Shown here: piece by piece, positions 1 through 12,900 of the stretch
Numbering within the stretch: position 1 is the stretch's first letter
Layout: each line of letters begins with the position of its first letter
Origin: Cristatella mucedo
Taxonomy: Eukaryota > Bryozoa > Phylactolaemata > Cristatellidae
Reading direction: 5' to 3'
DNA: 31,000 nucleotides
Assembly (NCBI GenBank): GCA_009760855.2
Contig: WPIO01000072.1
Location: 64,001-95,000 of the forward strand
The notes under the pieces: model-generated
Seen by the model: only the letters and a program-made list of their open reading frames with translations
Told to the model about the DNA's origin: nothing
The model's database searches: none
Made by a program: the position numbers and the translations under genes

Positions 1-229
1 CAGCCAGAATTGGGCAAAAGAGGACGTGGCCTTAACCTTTCCAGATCCTCCATGGCAAAAGTAGCCACCTAAGAATGCCTTGCCAGCTACTGCGAGTCGC
101 TGAATGAGCTAACAAGCCATCTACGTGGAGCTGCTGAGACTTTTAATATGTCTAGACTTATTACTAAGGTTTCTTTTCATACGAATATTTACAGATAGAT
201 GATGAATGTTTACGCACGTGTGCGAGTGC
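1..229. other. Unassigned flank
   Basis: No coding exon, repeat family or RNA gene could be recognised. I looked here on the minus strand for a continuation of MOCS1 and found none. Confidence 0.5.
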
Positions 230-880
<651 letters not shown>

Positions 881-1489
881 CACCGCTCTGCAGGAGGAGG
901 AGACGACTACTGGGTTCTGGGTTTCAGGTGTCATCTCTGCCACAGCAACTATCTTAGGGCTACTGAGTTGAATTGAAAACGACGACTAACCCTTAAGTAC
1001 TCAAGGTGCTGGTAATAGCGCAGTTTGATGGGTGTCAGCCGGCACCTACAGTACTGGGGGCACCTACAGCATTAGGTGCAGAGTCGGGATAACTAGTGGC
1101 AGTCAGTATGGTAATATTCTTTTGAAGTGGCACTTAAAGTTGTTTGGTAAACCGAAGCCTTGGAAGTAAGCTGTGAGGATTTTTTTAATGCTGCCAAAAC
1201 TCGAGCAGGTGAAGACCCCAGTAAACGGGTAATGTCTATTAACAAAGCACATAGAATTGTGCATCGTAGCCTACATGTGGACTGGAAAGCGAAGGTGCCG
1301 GGAAGAGCTTACCTTACATAGCAACATAACACCCGGCAAACTAGTACAGTCCTGTCTGTCCACAGAGGACGAATAGCATCAGCAGCAACGAGTAACTCTT
1401 ACCCTGAGAGGCTAGGGAAGCTAAGCACGAGCTGGGAACCTGAGCCCGGCAAACGTGTCTCGCCACTGAGTACACGCATTGGCTGTAGC
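881..1489. other. Unassigned sequence beside MOCS1 intron 7
   Basis: No exon, transposon or RNA gene is recognisable. It lies downstream of MOCS1 exon 7 on the minus strand and is presumably intron 7. I specifically looked for the next conserved MOCS1 block and did not see it. Confidence 0.4.
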
Positions 1490-2212
1490 ATGGGCGGCGG
1501 CAGCGCAGGCGGCAGCGCAGGCGGCAGCGCAGGCGGCAGCGCAGGCGGCAGCGCAGGCGGCAGCGCAGGCGGCAGCGCAGGCGGCAGCGCAGGCGGCAGC
1601 GCAGGCGGCAGCAGCGCAGGCAGGCGGCAGCGCAGGCGGCAGCGCAGGCGGCAGCGCAGGCGGCAGCGCAGCGCGGCGCAGCGCAGGCGGCAGCGCAGGC
1701 AGGCGGCGCAGGCGGCAGCGCAGGCGGCAGCGCAGGCGGCAGCGCAGGCGGCAGCGCAGGCGGCAGCGCAGGCGGCAGCGCAGGCGGCAGCGCAGGCGGC
1801 AGCGCAGGCGGCAGCGCAGGCGGCAGCGCAGCGCAGCGAAGGCGGCAGCGCAGGCGGCAGCGCAGGCGGCAGCGCAGGCGGCAGCGCAGCAGCGCAGGGG
1901 CAGCGCACGCGGCAGCGCAGGCGGCAGCGCAGGCGGCAGCGCAGGCGGCAGCGCAGGCGGCAGCGCAGGCGGCAGCGCAGGCGGCAGGCGCAGGCGGCAG
2001 CGCAGGCGGCAGCGCAGGCGGCAGCAGCAGGCGGCAGCGCAGGCGGCAGCGCAGGCGGCAGCGCAGGCGGCAGCGCAGGCGGCAGCGCAGGCGGCAGCGC
2101 AGGCGGCAGCGCAGGCGGCAGCGCAGGCGGCAGCGCAGGCGGCAGCGCAGGCGGCAGCGCAGGCGGCAGCGCAGGCGGCAGCGCAGGCGGCAGCGCAGGC
2201 GGCAGCAGCAGC
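1490..2212. repeat. 12-bp GC-rich minisatellite
   Basis: Tandem array of the unit GCAGCGCAGGCG, about 60 copies, with a few units shortened or lengthened (around 1610-1630, 1670-1710, 1830-1845, 1885-1910, 1985-1990 and 2025-2030). The unit is a multiple of three and contains no stop triplet in any of six frames. That creates spurious Ala/Gly/Ser/Gln/Arg-repeat or Ala/Cys/Leu/Pro-repeat frames of several hundred codons. The array lies in MOCS1 intron 7 and begins about 10 bp inside its splice donor (2223-2222, minus strand). Confidence 0.97.
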
Positions 2213-2223
2213 CAGTACAGCAC

Positions 2224-2344
2224 CTGCATGCTGCTGCTTCTTTCTCTTCACAGCTGCACCAATTATATCGAGCAGGTGTGCATCCGTGCACCCACTCCGG
2301 AGTGCATCCCGCAGGGAAACCTCGGCGTTGCCAAACAGACACAC
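2224..2344 (-). CDS. MOCS1: MOCS1 exon 7 (last cluster cysteine)
   Basis: Codes for residues 318-357 plus one base. The acceptor is GGATGCAG and it opens [13 protein letters not shown], where C319 completes CX2CX13C. It ends [15 protein letters not shown], a highly conserved MOCS1 stretch. The donor is CATGCAG|GTGCTG in phase 1. The 12-bp minisatellite starts about 10 bp into the intron, and the exon's frame stays open through the whole array. Confidence 0.95.
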
Positions 2345-5300
2345 CTGCATCCATGCAAAAACAACTGCTGTTGCAGTTCACGAAGACAGAAGAACGCCTC
2401 GCCACATTCCGCGCACACGACCACCGCAGACGACGCACTTAGGCAGAAGCTGCTGCTGCACCCTGCCCTGTTGCCTCAGCTGGGATGCTGGACGGACTAA
2501 GCATTATTGTGCGTGTGTGTACGTGTGCGTGTGTGCGCGCAGGTGCGCTTTCATGCAACAGCACTTCGTTCGGCTACAGAGGACCTCCACGAAAAACCAA
2601 AGCCACGCAGAGCGCACTGCGCCTACCTTCAGATTTCCATCAGCGGTGATTCGAAGACGGTTACAGCCACCACAGAAATGCTCACTCATTGACGTAATGA
2701 AGCCGATGTGTCCTTTAAATTGTGGAACTTGGTAAATCTGCAAGTGAGCAAACAGCACTAAGCACAGGTGCAAATGTGCCCAATAGACTGCCAACAGTCA
2801 GACAAGAGGCACGCAGCAAAAAAAGCCGATGGATAACAAGAAGTGCGAGCAGGCGGGCACACGCGTGTGCATGTACGCAGCAGCTCCGCCGGAAGCCTAC
2901 AGTGCTAACAGCATGGCCAGCGGCAGCTTCGTGTGTCGACAAGTAGTCCACGCACGCACAAGGCTACACCTCTGCTACGCTTCCGATTTCATCCTATTCT
3001 TCCGAAATGAGACTTCAGTAGCTTTCAGCGGTTCTCTTTTTTTTTTAATTGCAACTCTCAACCAAATGGTAAAACCGAAGCGCAAAGCCAGCACACGGGT
3101 CAGACAGCACGGCAGCGTACAATAGCAATCCAGGCAGGCACAGCAAAGAAGCGGAATGTATGTGAGGAGCCTCAGAGGAAGTAAGGGCCTCGGGGCGGCG
3201 GGGCAAGGGTGGATTGCAGCCAGGCAGCCCACTCGCTTTGCAGGCAATAAAAAGACCGACGGCAGCATGCTCTTGCCTTGGCTGTATCATGGATGGAAGT
3301 GGGAACCTTCTCCAGGTGTGGCCACTCTTTGACGATTACGTCTAGCATTTCTCGATAGCTGAACATCTTACCGGCATTCCATTTGTTGCCGTCGAACGGC
3401 ATGTACTCAATAAAGCGTACATCCAGCAGCTGCAGCAGAAAGAGCAGCAACCGGCTGGGAATGCTGGGAACTGCTATGCTGCCACTGCATGGTGTCTACA
3501 TTTGCTATGGACGAAACAAAAACTGAGCAAAGCAGAACAGCATTCGCATAAGAAGACAATATGCACCAGCAATAGTAGTAATAATGGTTTGGTCTAGCGT
3601 TTAAGGTGCTCGCTCCGACCAAGGTCTGACTTGAGGTCGTGGGCTCGAGCCCTGAGGCATATGTGAAGCGCCTGAATAGAGATTAAGTTCTCTTGGGGCG
3701 CTATATAAATGAATTATATTATATTATTATATTAACCAACTGATTAGTTATAGGCAAATCAAGTGTGATTCAGAAATTGGAAAACCTAACCTTCAAAATC
3801 GGCTCTGCCAGGGGGCTATCTCCAGTTGAATCTGCACGAAATCTAGGAGTCATGTTTCAAAGTGACCTTTCATTGGACGACCACATTAGCTCCACAGTCA
3901 CGTCTGCCTGCTGTCAACTACATAGCAGTGCTAAAATTCGGGCTTGCTTTGACCGGAATACTACATCTAAATTGGTCCATGCATTTGTGACATCCTGCCT
4001 CGACTTCTGTAACTCACTGATTGCTGGTCTACCTGCCTGTGCAATCAGGCGCTTACAGTTAGTACAAAACTCTGCAGCTAGGCTTGTCTGTCGTGAGTGT
4101 CACAGTTGCTACATCACACCACTTCTCGCCGACCTGCACTGACTCCCAGTCAAGCAGCACGACGACTTCAAGGTTCTGTCACTCTCTTTTAGGTCCCTTC
4201 ATTCTTTGGCTCTAACCTACCTATCAGATCTATGATGTATCTCCGTCAGTAACTCCACAAAGTCATAAAGACCATGTGGGTGTTACGCAGGAGAGTTTTG
4301 TATAGCGCACTCACAGCCTAAGCGGCTTTCGGTACGCATTCGGTAGCCAACAGACTTCTCTGCCAAGCATCAGGCTAAGCATCGTAACACCAGCTTTTCT
4401 TAATCTAATTGTTTACCTACGCCTCGTACGAACCTCAGATCCTTTGGAGACCGTGCCCTTGGTTTGTATGCGCCCAAAGCCTGGAACTCACTTCCGACTT
4501 GCATCACGACAACCCCTGACTTGACGATATTTAAAAAGAAGCTAAAAACGCATCTCTTTATCACAGCATTTAGTGGGTCCATGTTATTTGTCCTTTGTGT
4601 GCCTATGCATGCTGACACTGCGCATGCTGCCACAAACCATATTTGCATGCTGACCCTATGCAGGTCACCTCTTACCATATTATGCTTCATGTCATTGAGC
4701 ATGCTACCACTAACCACTCGATCATGCTTCTTTTGCAGCAAATATAAATTGCTTAGAAAGAGATTAAGTTCATTGAGGGTGCCATGCAAATGTATTACTA
4801 TAATGTATGCAGATTTGACATGGGAACACTAATAATATACTCAAAAGTTTCAAAGCTGTTCAGACCACTTTTGGGTTAGCAGAGGGAGTGCACCTCCGTT
4901 AAATGTAGTCAAGTTCTGCACATGAAAGTGCTAACTTCCAAATGGTAAAATTAACAGCCAGTCTGTTTTTAAATTTTAATAATAGCAATTGCTGCTATAC
5001 TTTGATATGGCTGCACCTAGAATATCAGCATCAAATAGCTTGCTATCGTGAAACATGCCACTACACAGCATGACATCTAGGACTAAGGAAAACCTTGAGG
5101 TCTTACCAGATCAAACTGCACTGGTCAAAATTGAAAAATCGATTCAAAGCATCACCATTGATTAAAAAGTCTGGGAACCACAGATTCCCGGGGTTTGCTC
5201 GAAAGATGCCTTAATGCTCTATCGACTCAACGAAACAAGGAACCTCCAACGTACTCTTGCATTTCTATCAAGGACGTCCGCATAAAGTGTTTTTTCTGTA

Positions 5301-8300
5301 TGGGGAGCTCACCGGGCAAAGCTGGGTAGCTCGAGCCATTCACGGTTTCTAGATAGTCCTGAATTTCAACAGTTCCGTAGGGGATAAATCTAACCGAGAG
5401 AACATGACTGCATTCATGGCATTTAGTGTCACCAAAAATTGTTTTGTAAATCCCTCGAGTCACCGATTCCACTATGTGCCTGGGAGCTTCTCGAAGTGCC
5501 GGCGATGCTTACATAAACACTGCCGATGCCTCAAAAACTTTGTTATGAAATACCACTGGTACTTGTCGGATATTCGTATTGCACTCATTTCTCCCAATTG
5601 AGCCTCTTCACTTATAGAACAACGTGGCATGTTAGCAAGTCAACGTGGGACCGTGGTAGTTGGAAAGCTTAGACAGATTGAGTCCCCTAAGTATCTCTCA
5701 TCACAGCTAGAAAAACGCTGCTAGTTCAGTTGGAAAAATCGCTCAAAACAAGATTTTTTAACATGTTGAGATATCGGGAATTTTCTTAATGCACTGATTT
5801 TTCAGGCGCTCGAGCAGAAATTTAAAACTAAAAACCAAGAAAACTGTAGATTCATACAGCTAATCAAAACTTAATGCAGGATAGAAATAACCTGTGAGTT
5901 TAGTGGTACGATGACTCAAAACTCCCAACATCAACAAGATGTAACAAAATGTAACGCCTGTGCCACAAACAACAAATTAAATTCAACATTGCAACGTGGG
6001 ACCACTAACTCGACGACTTTATTTTTAAGAAATACTTCAAAAGCTCAACTTTTTATTAACCAAACAATATGGTGTGTGGATTTGTATACTACTATTACAC
6101 AATATCGTCTGTGGCCTTTACTAGATCAGAGCACTCGATGCAGGGTCGACCTTAATTTTTGCAATGAACCAGGACAGAATAGTACTCCTGATGATCCAAA
6201 CTGCCTGCATTTCTGCAAAAATCTAGAATCGACCAAACTGAAATGTAATAACAACACATCTGCAGGTACCAGCATACCCAACCCAGGCCAGACAACAATC
6301 GACCTCCATTTTTCAGATGCGCCTCGATCAAACATAGCTTAGTCGACCTAGCTCCGGAACTGCAAGCCCCCACCGAGCTTCTAAAGGAATTATCTACCAT
6401 TAAGACCTTGAAATGGAGTTATAAATATCACTTGATTGTCTTTGGCCGTGTTCTACTGCCCCAATTCTGCTAAGCATCATGAAGTGATCATGCAGAATGT
6501 ATTAATAATCTCAAGGGATAAAGGGTAACTATAGTGGCCACAGCAGTTAATAAACAAAATTTGAGCAGAACACCAACTGCTGAATATGGGTTATAATGAC
6601 TTAAGAAAATATTGCTTAAGAATATCTTAGCAGTCAGATTTGAAGGCAAGATATGCTGGCCTATGAAGGCTAATAGCACAATGACTAACTAAAGGTGAGC
6701 TGATTCAACAGCCCATTTATATAGCAGCAGAAGAGCCTTCAAGGCTATCACCACCACTTGCAGTGATCAAGAAAGGATCAGCCACTGAAGGATTCAACCT
6801 CACGACCAGGGTCGGAAAGATCGAGCACATTACCCCTGTGCTAAGACCCAGTTGCAAAATAGCAGCTAACACAAACATCAAGACCACAAATTTAGAATAG
6901 ATGTCAGATTTACCTTGTGCTCTGTAAGCCTCACAAAATCAACCAATTCATCGTGGTTGATGCCTCGCATAACCACACAGTTGACCTTGATAGATTCGAA
7001 ATCCATCCCTGCAGCTTCATTAATACTGGCCATAACCTTCTCCCAACCTTTGCGACGAGTCACAAATTCGAACTTGGCAGGAACAAGTGTGTCCAGACTT
7101 ATGTTAATTTGGTCTAGTCCTGCCCTCTTCAGAAGCTCCAGTTTTCGAGCTAACACAATTCCATTTGTTGTTATGGCAATTGACTGGAGGCCAGCTGGTC
7201 TGAGGCCATTGAGTGCTCCTACAATAATAGCTTGCTGTGCTGATGTGCCAATCCAATCTCACATGTACGCTAAAAATATTGATTGCATATATATTCAGCT
7301 GGTGTACATGAAACTTTTTAAACTGAAAACGTGTCAGCAGCAGCTATGTAAGGCATCGGGAACATGATCTTAAACAGTACATGTCTGCCAGACAGTGTGC
7401 TGGCTAATAATTCCTGCCTTATTCAAGCGACAGAATAGCCTCTGCCACACGATCAGCCTCACCTACAATCTCCAGCAAATCTGATCGAATTGTTGGCTCC
7501 CCACCGGTCAACCTTATTTTGGTGATGCCTTCGGCAACAAAAAGCTGGGACAGCTTAACGATTTCGGCAGTCGTGAGTAAGCTGTCCTTCTTACTCAAAA
7601 CCACGCCTTCCTCAGGCATGCAGTAAGTACCTTCAACACAAAAAATCGTAAAGTTGCCTACATCATGGTCCAAAGTGACGTCTCGTTAGACGACCACATC
7701 AGCTCCACAATCAAGTCTGCCTACTTTCAGCTACATTTTTGGGCTTGTTTAGATAAGGATACCACGTCAAAGTTGGTCCATACATTTGTGACATCGCGTC
7801 TTGACTTCTGTAACTCACTGCTTGCTGGCCTACCGGCATTTGCAATCAGGCGATTACAGCTGGTGCAAAACTCTGCAGCTAAGCTTGTCTGTCGTGAGCG
7901 TCGCAGTTGCCACATCACACCACTTCTCGCCGACCTGCACTGACTACCAGTCAATCAACAGATCGACTTCAAGGTTTTGTCGCTGACTTTTAGGTCCCTT
8001 CCTTCTTTGGCTCTAGCCTATCTGTCAGATCTACTCCCCCACCAGGCCAAGCATCACTTCACTTTACAGCAAATGTAAAGCGCCTAGAGAGAGATTAAGT
8101 TCTCTGAGGGCGCTTTATCAAGTGAATTATTATTATTATTATTATTATTATTATTGTATCACCCGCTTTTCGGAATCCAACAGTTTACCACTACCTCGTA
8201 CAAACCTCAAATCCTTTGGAGACCGTGCATTTAGTTCGTATGCTCCCAAAGCCTGGAACTCACTCCCGACTTGCGTCAGAACATCCCCCGACTTTACCAC

Positions 8301-8568
8301 ATTTAGAAAGAACTTAAAAAAACACTTATTTAGGACAGCATTTAGTGGGTCCCTGTGATTCGTCCTTGATGTGCTTATGCGTGCTGACACTATGCATGCT
8401 GCCACTAACTACACTTGCATGCTGACACTGTGCATGTCACCCCTAACTATGTTATTCGTGTTGTTTATGAAGCATGATATTACTCACCATTCAATTGCGG
8501 TTCCCTTTGCAGCAAATGTAAAGTGCCTAGAAAGAGATTGAGTTCTCTGAGGGTGCTTTATCAAGTGC

Positions 8569-8615
<47 letters not shown>

Positions 8616-9903
8616 TGGCTGCACGTCGGTCTGCATTTTACGAACAAAAGAATAGAATCCTCACTCATATGATCAGACCAGGTACCAATGACCATAAAAG
8701 AGTGGGTTGTCAGACGGAATTAAAGAGTTGGTTCAAGAGGCTCACTTTGATGACAAAGGCCAAGTTCAACACCAGAGATCATCACGCTACGATACGTGCT
8801 GTCCTTTGCACTAAGACAATGCGGTGAAGCACGGAAGGTGCATCTGGCATTGCACTCTAAGTCAAGTGATAGCCCATTGCAATGTACCCTTTTATGACAT
8901 ACAAGAACAATGCACACGCATACGGATATTAGCAAACTCGGCTGACCACAACTTACTGCATCTGCAGGTGGTCAGCATGAAATAAGCATAACGGTGTGTG
9001 TGTGTGTGTGTGATCAGCAAGAGACACACACACACACAACAAGAACACGCAAAAAAGCTCAGAATACATGGGGAACACCGGAGTAAACAGAGGCTGTGCA
9101 GACGTTGCAAACTAGGCTCAAAATATAAATATAATTCATTTGTATGGCACCCTAAGAGAACTGAATCTCTATCCAGGTGCTTCACATATGCCTAAGGGCT
9201 CGAGCCCACGACCTCAATCGTCAAAGGTGATCACTCGTCATCAAAGGCGGGCATGGTATAGTCACGAACAAACTATTACAGCAACATGTACATAAAACTG
9301 AAGAGCATCGTGGATTAACACTAGTTTTGCATTTATTGTGTATGAAATAGGCAACAGACAAGATGGGGTGGCCAGTGGCTAAACTAAAATTCCCTCCCAC
9401 CCACCTAACCTCTGTCCCCATAGTAAGCCTATAAGCTGGTCAGCTTTCTCTATGACTGGCCACACCTGCCCCACTTCATACATAAATTTTCTCCTCAAGA
9501 CTCAGGGTAGTTACCTACAGGCAACACTGGCTAGCAGAGCTAGAAGAGAGCCATCGTCCAATGAGCAAAGATGGCTAATGCTTTGCAAGGGCAAATCTCT
9601 TGAAGGCCGCCCTACGCTGCATTCGAAACCTGCCTGCTGGAGATGGACTTCCGATTCGGGTCACTCTCCTTCAGAAGCAATGCTTGAGGAGCCTATTACC
9701 TCGTAGTGAGAAAATATCGGATCTGCTTGGCAGCTCCATCAGCTGTACACAAGTTTTTCAAGAGGTGGTAGGCAAAAGGAGCAGCAACGATCCAAAAAGG
9801 TCGGGTTGGAGTCATTCAATTTAAAAAATTTCTCGGTCATTCAAGTGCAATTTTTAGCCAGGGAATGCTGCAAGAGAGCTCTGAGAGAGACAGACAGATG
9901 CAC

Positions 9904-9987
<84 letters not shown>

Positions 9988-12900
9988 ACACACACACACA
10001 GAGACGCAGAGAGACACAGAGAGAAAGAGAGACACAGAGAGACACAGAGAGTAAGAGTCCAACATACTGGAAGGCAGGGAGGGATCATAGCACAAATACA
10101 GCTTCGTATCGTCTGCATTAAAATGAAAGCCTGGATTGAGCTTGGCCATTATATCAGCAAGATGGAGAAAATAGATTGTGAAAAGAAGTGGACCCGGGAT
10201 ACACCCTACTTTATATGCTGCTCGGATGGCTATTGCTTGTTAACACTAATGCCGGCGCCAGCTATCACTCCAGGAGTACGCGTCCTCGTATTTTTATTTC
10301 GTGTGCTGGCTCCCCCCCCCCCCCGATACACGAGGGTGCCAAATAATCCACCCGTGGCAAAAATGGCCCCTTCGGCAGACGATACCCTGGAGAGAGCCAG
10401 CAATAGCAACGAACAAAGGACACATCAAAGAAGGCTTTGCCATTGGCAAGGTGTCATAATGGAACCAGATAGAGCAGCCCTCAGCATTTGTCAAACTACT
10501 GTAGATAGAGAGAAGACCACCTTAAAAGCTTGCTTAACCAGATTCCACAGTGCCGGAGAAAAGACAAGAAAAGTCTCCCTGCAACTAACCAACGTCATTA
10601 CTTTCACTGTGTTAGCTAAGCTATATCCTCTTACACTACTCCACATCAGTAACGGAATATGACTGATCTTCTAGTGCATTTTTCGTTTCATCAAACTGTC
10701 TTAGAAAACATATGAGATGCCCAAAACATGGTGATCAGCATGTATTAAAAAGTTTCCATCGAGATTACTACAAGGTAGTTGGATTTAGCAAACACGTTTG
10801 ATAAACCGAGAGATTTTAAGACCTGGGAAATAGTTTAAAAGAATTCTTATTTTCTTTGTTTATATGAAATGCTGCTGGGTGGTTCTTCATCTTCACCGAG
10901 TCATCGATTTATTGTATCGTATCGAACCATGTCAGGACTATGGCAATGCATGCTCGTAATGGCATGCTTCAAACCCTTGATGATTGCTGAGAAAATGTCC
11001 TATAGGCTGTTGAGATACATTATTAGAGAGGGGTACATAGTGTATGCCGTAAATCTTACTTTGCAGAGCTCAAATTACTAAATTAGATCCTAAAAAAACA
11101 GATACTATTTCGGAAGCCCAAAATTACTCAAGACACTGCAAACCAAAAAACATGGTAATTTCGAATGTTTTGCAACTGGTAAGCCAACTAAGGCAGTAGC
11201 ATGCACAACTTGTTATAAATATTGCCAATTAATGCAAATCCTATTTTCTGCTAACACTTAGTTGGCTTAACTTATCCAATAGTGATCCGCACGCATGAAA
11301 ACACTTCTGCGACACGGTCAGCCGCAGCACGAAAGAGCGCAAACTAAAGCAGCTGTCAGCAGTTAGTCAAACCAAACATCAGCGAAATCACTTCTTACAT
11401 CTTAGATTGCACCTCTCTGTCAACGATATACGCAAATAGGTATGCTGTCGTCCGAAGCCGTCGGTGAGAAAATGTGAAAACGATGGACCCTGCCTGACCA
11501 GTGCTAGCCGGCCTGGTGGTGGTGGTGGTGGTGTATCTTCTTCCTACATAAAAGCGAGGGGCTGGCTGTCTGACAGTCACGGCCATGCACTACTCTAGGC
11601 ACACCACTGCGACAAGCGGCTTCGAACCACAGTGTCATCATTCAAGTTCCCATCAAAAAAATGCCGAGCTAATAATTTGGAACACGAGTGAGGAACAGAC
11701 AAGGCCTATCACACTGACTTTAATAGCACCCACAATCGCTGAACATCAATCCATACCAGCAGCCAGAATGTAGTCGGATGCATACTGGAGACATGGATTT
11801 CAGGTTCTCATGCTAGCTTAATACTAGTAATATTAATAATACATTTGCATAGCACCCTCAGAGAACTTAATGTCTTTCTAGGCACTTTACATAAGCTGCA
11901 AAGGAAGCATGGTCGAATGGTTAGTCGAAGCATGCTCAATGACATCAAGTATAACATGTTTAGAGGTGACATGCACAGGGTCAGCATGAAATATGGTTTG
12001 TGGCAGCATGCAGTGTCAGCATGCATAAGCACACAAAGAACGAATCACATGGACCCATTAAATGCTGTGATAAATATATGCTATTTAGCTTTTTTAAATT
12101 TCGTCAAGTCATTGATTGTCGTGACACTGGCCGGAAGTGAGTTCCAGGCTTTGGGAGCATTCGAACTAAACGGATGACATGGCTGGTGACAGGAACATTC
12201 TCGGTTGAGGCGGTTGCTTCGGCAGTTACACGCCCATGACATAACTTGGTTAAATACAGCAAGAATCAGGTTCATTTAAGCTTTGAAGCTTGGCCCTACG
12301 TCAGTGCTTCCCACAGTGGGCACCACAGCTCTCGCCAACGGTGAGAAGATGCAGTAGGTAGGCGCACAGAAGATGCACTGAAAGGTAGATGATGTATTTA
12401 GTGGATACTAAGAGGCAAGGTGAGGCAAATAGGATGACCAGAGCAGGGGCGACTAAAGGTAAGCCGACACAGAGAATCTATGACTTGTTAACTACAGACA
12501 AGTAAGAAAGGTACTAGCTTTACAGCTTGGTAACCGATAATAGCCAGCCTCGGCAGGCATGCTTCTGTGGCAATCTAGACTCTCAAACATATGGATGTTC
12601 AATGAGCAACTCTAAAGCTAGATTATTTGTATTATTATATTTATTATATTAGTTTTTATATTATTTACTTAGGTCCAATCGTGTGTATGACTTACTCATC
12701 CAACTTCCTTTGATGCTCTGATGCTCTTCAATGATCTTGGCCAAATTCCTTAGACAAGAGCAGCATTCACAGTCCAACTTTTGTATGACATGTTCTGTCC
12801 AATTTCCTATATCATCAAAGGAATGTGTCTAGGATCATAGAAGCACAACAGAATCATCAGATGAAGTTGGATGAGCTGGTCATGCGAAAATACTCAATTT

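Noticed and set aside
1490-2212. CRISPR-like repeat array
   Set aside because: The units are contiguous 12-mers without spacers, in an animal intron.
1341-2735. Ala/Gln, Gly/Ser or Ala/Cys-repeat proteins of up to about 420 codons
   Set aside because: The 12-bp unit has no stop codon in any frame, so open frames are automatic. The only real coding part is MOCS1 exon 7 at 2224-2344.
5911-6342. 143-codon Asn/Thr-rich frame in MOCS1 intron 4 as a gene
   Set aside because: AT-rich composition, no recognisable motif and no supporting splice or promoter signals.
6915-7367. 150-codon plus-strand frame
   Set aside because: It is antisense to MOCS1 exon 4, whose minus-strand product is highly conserved.
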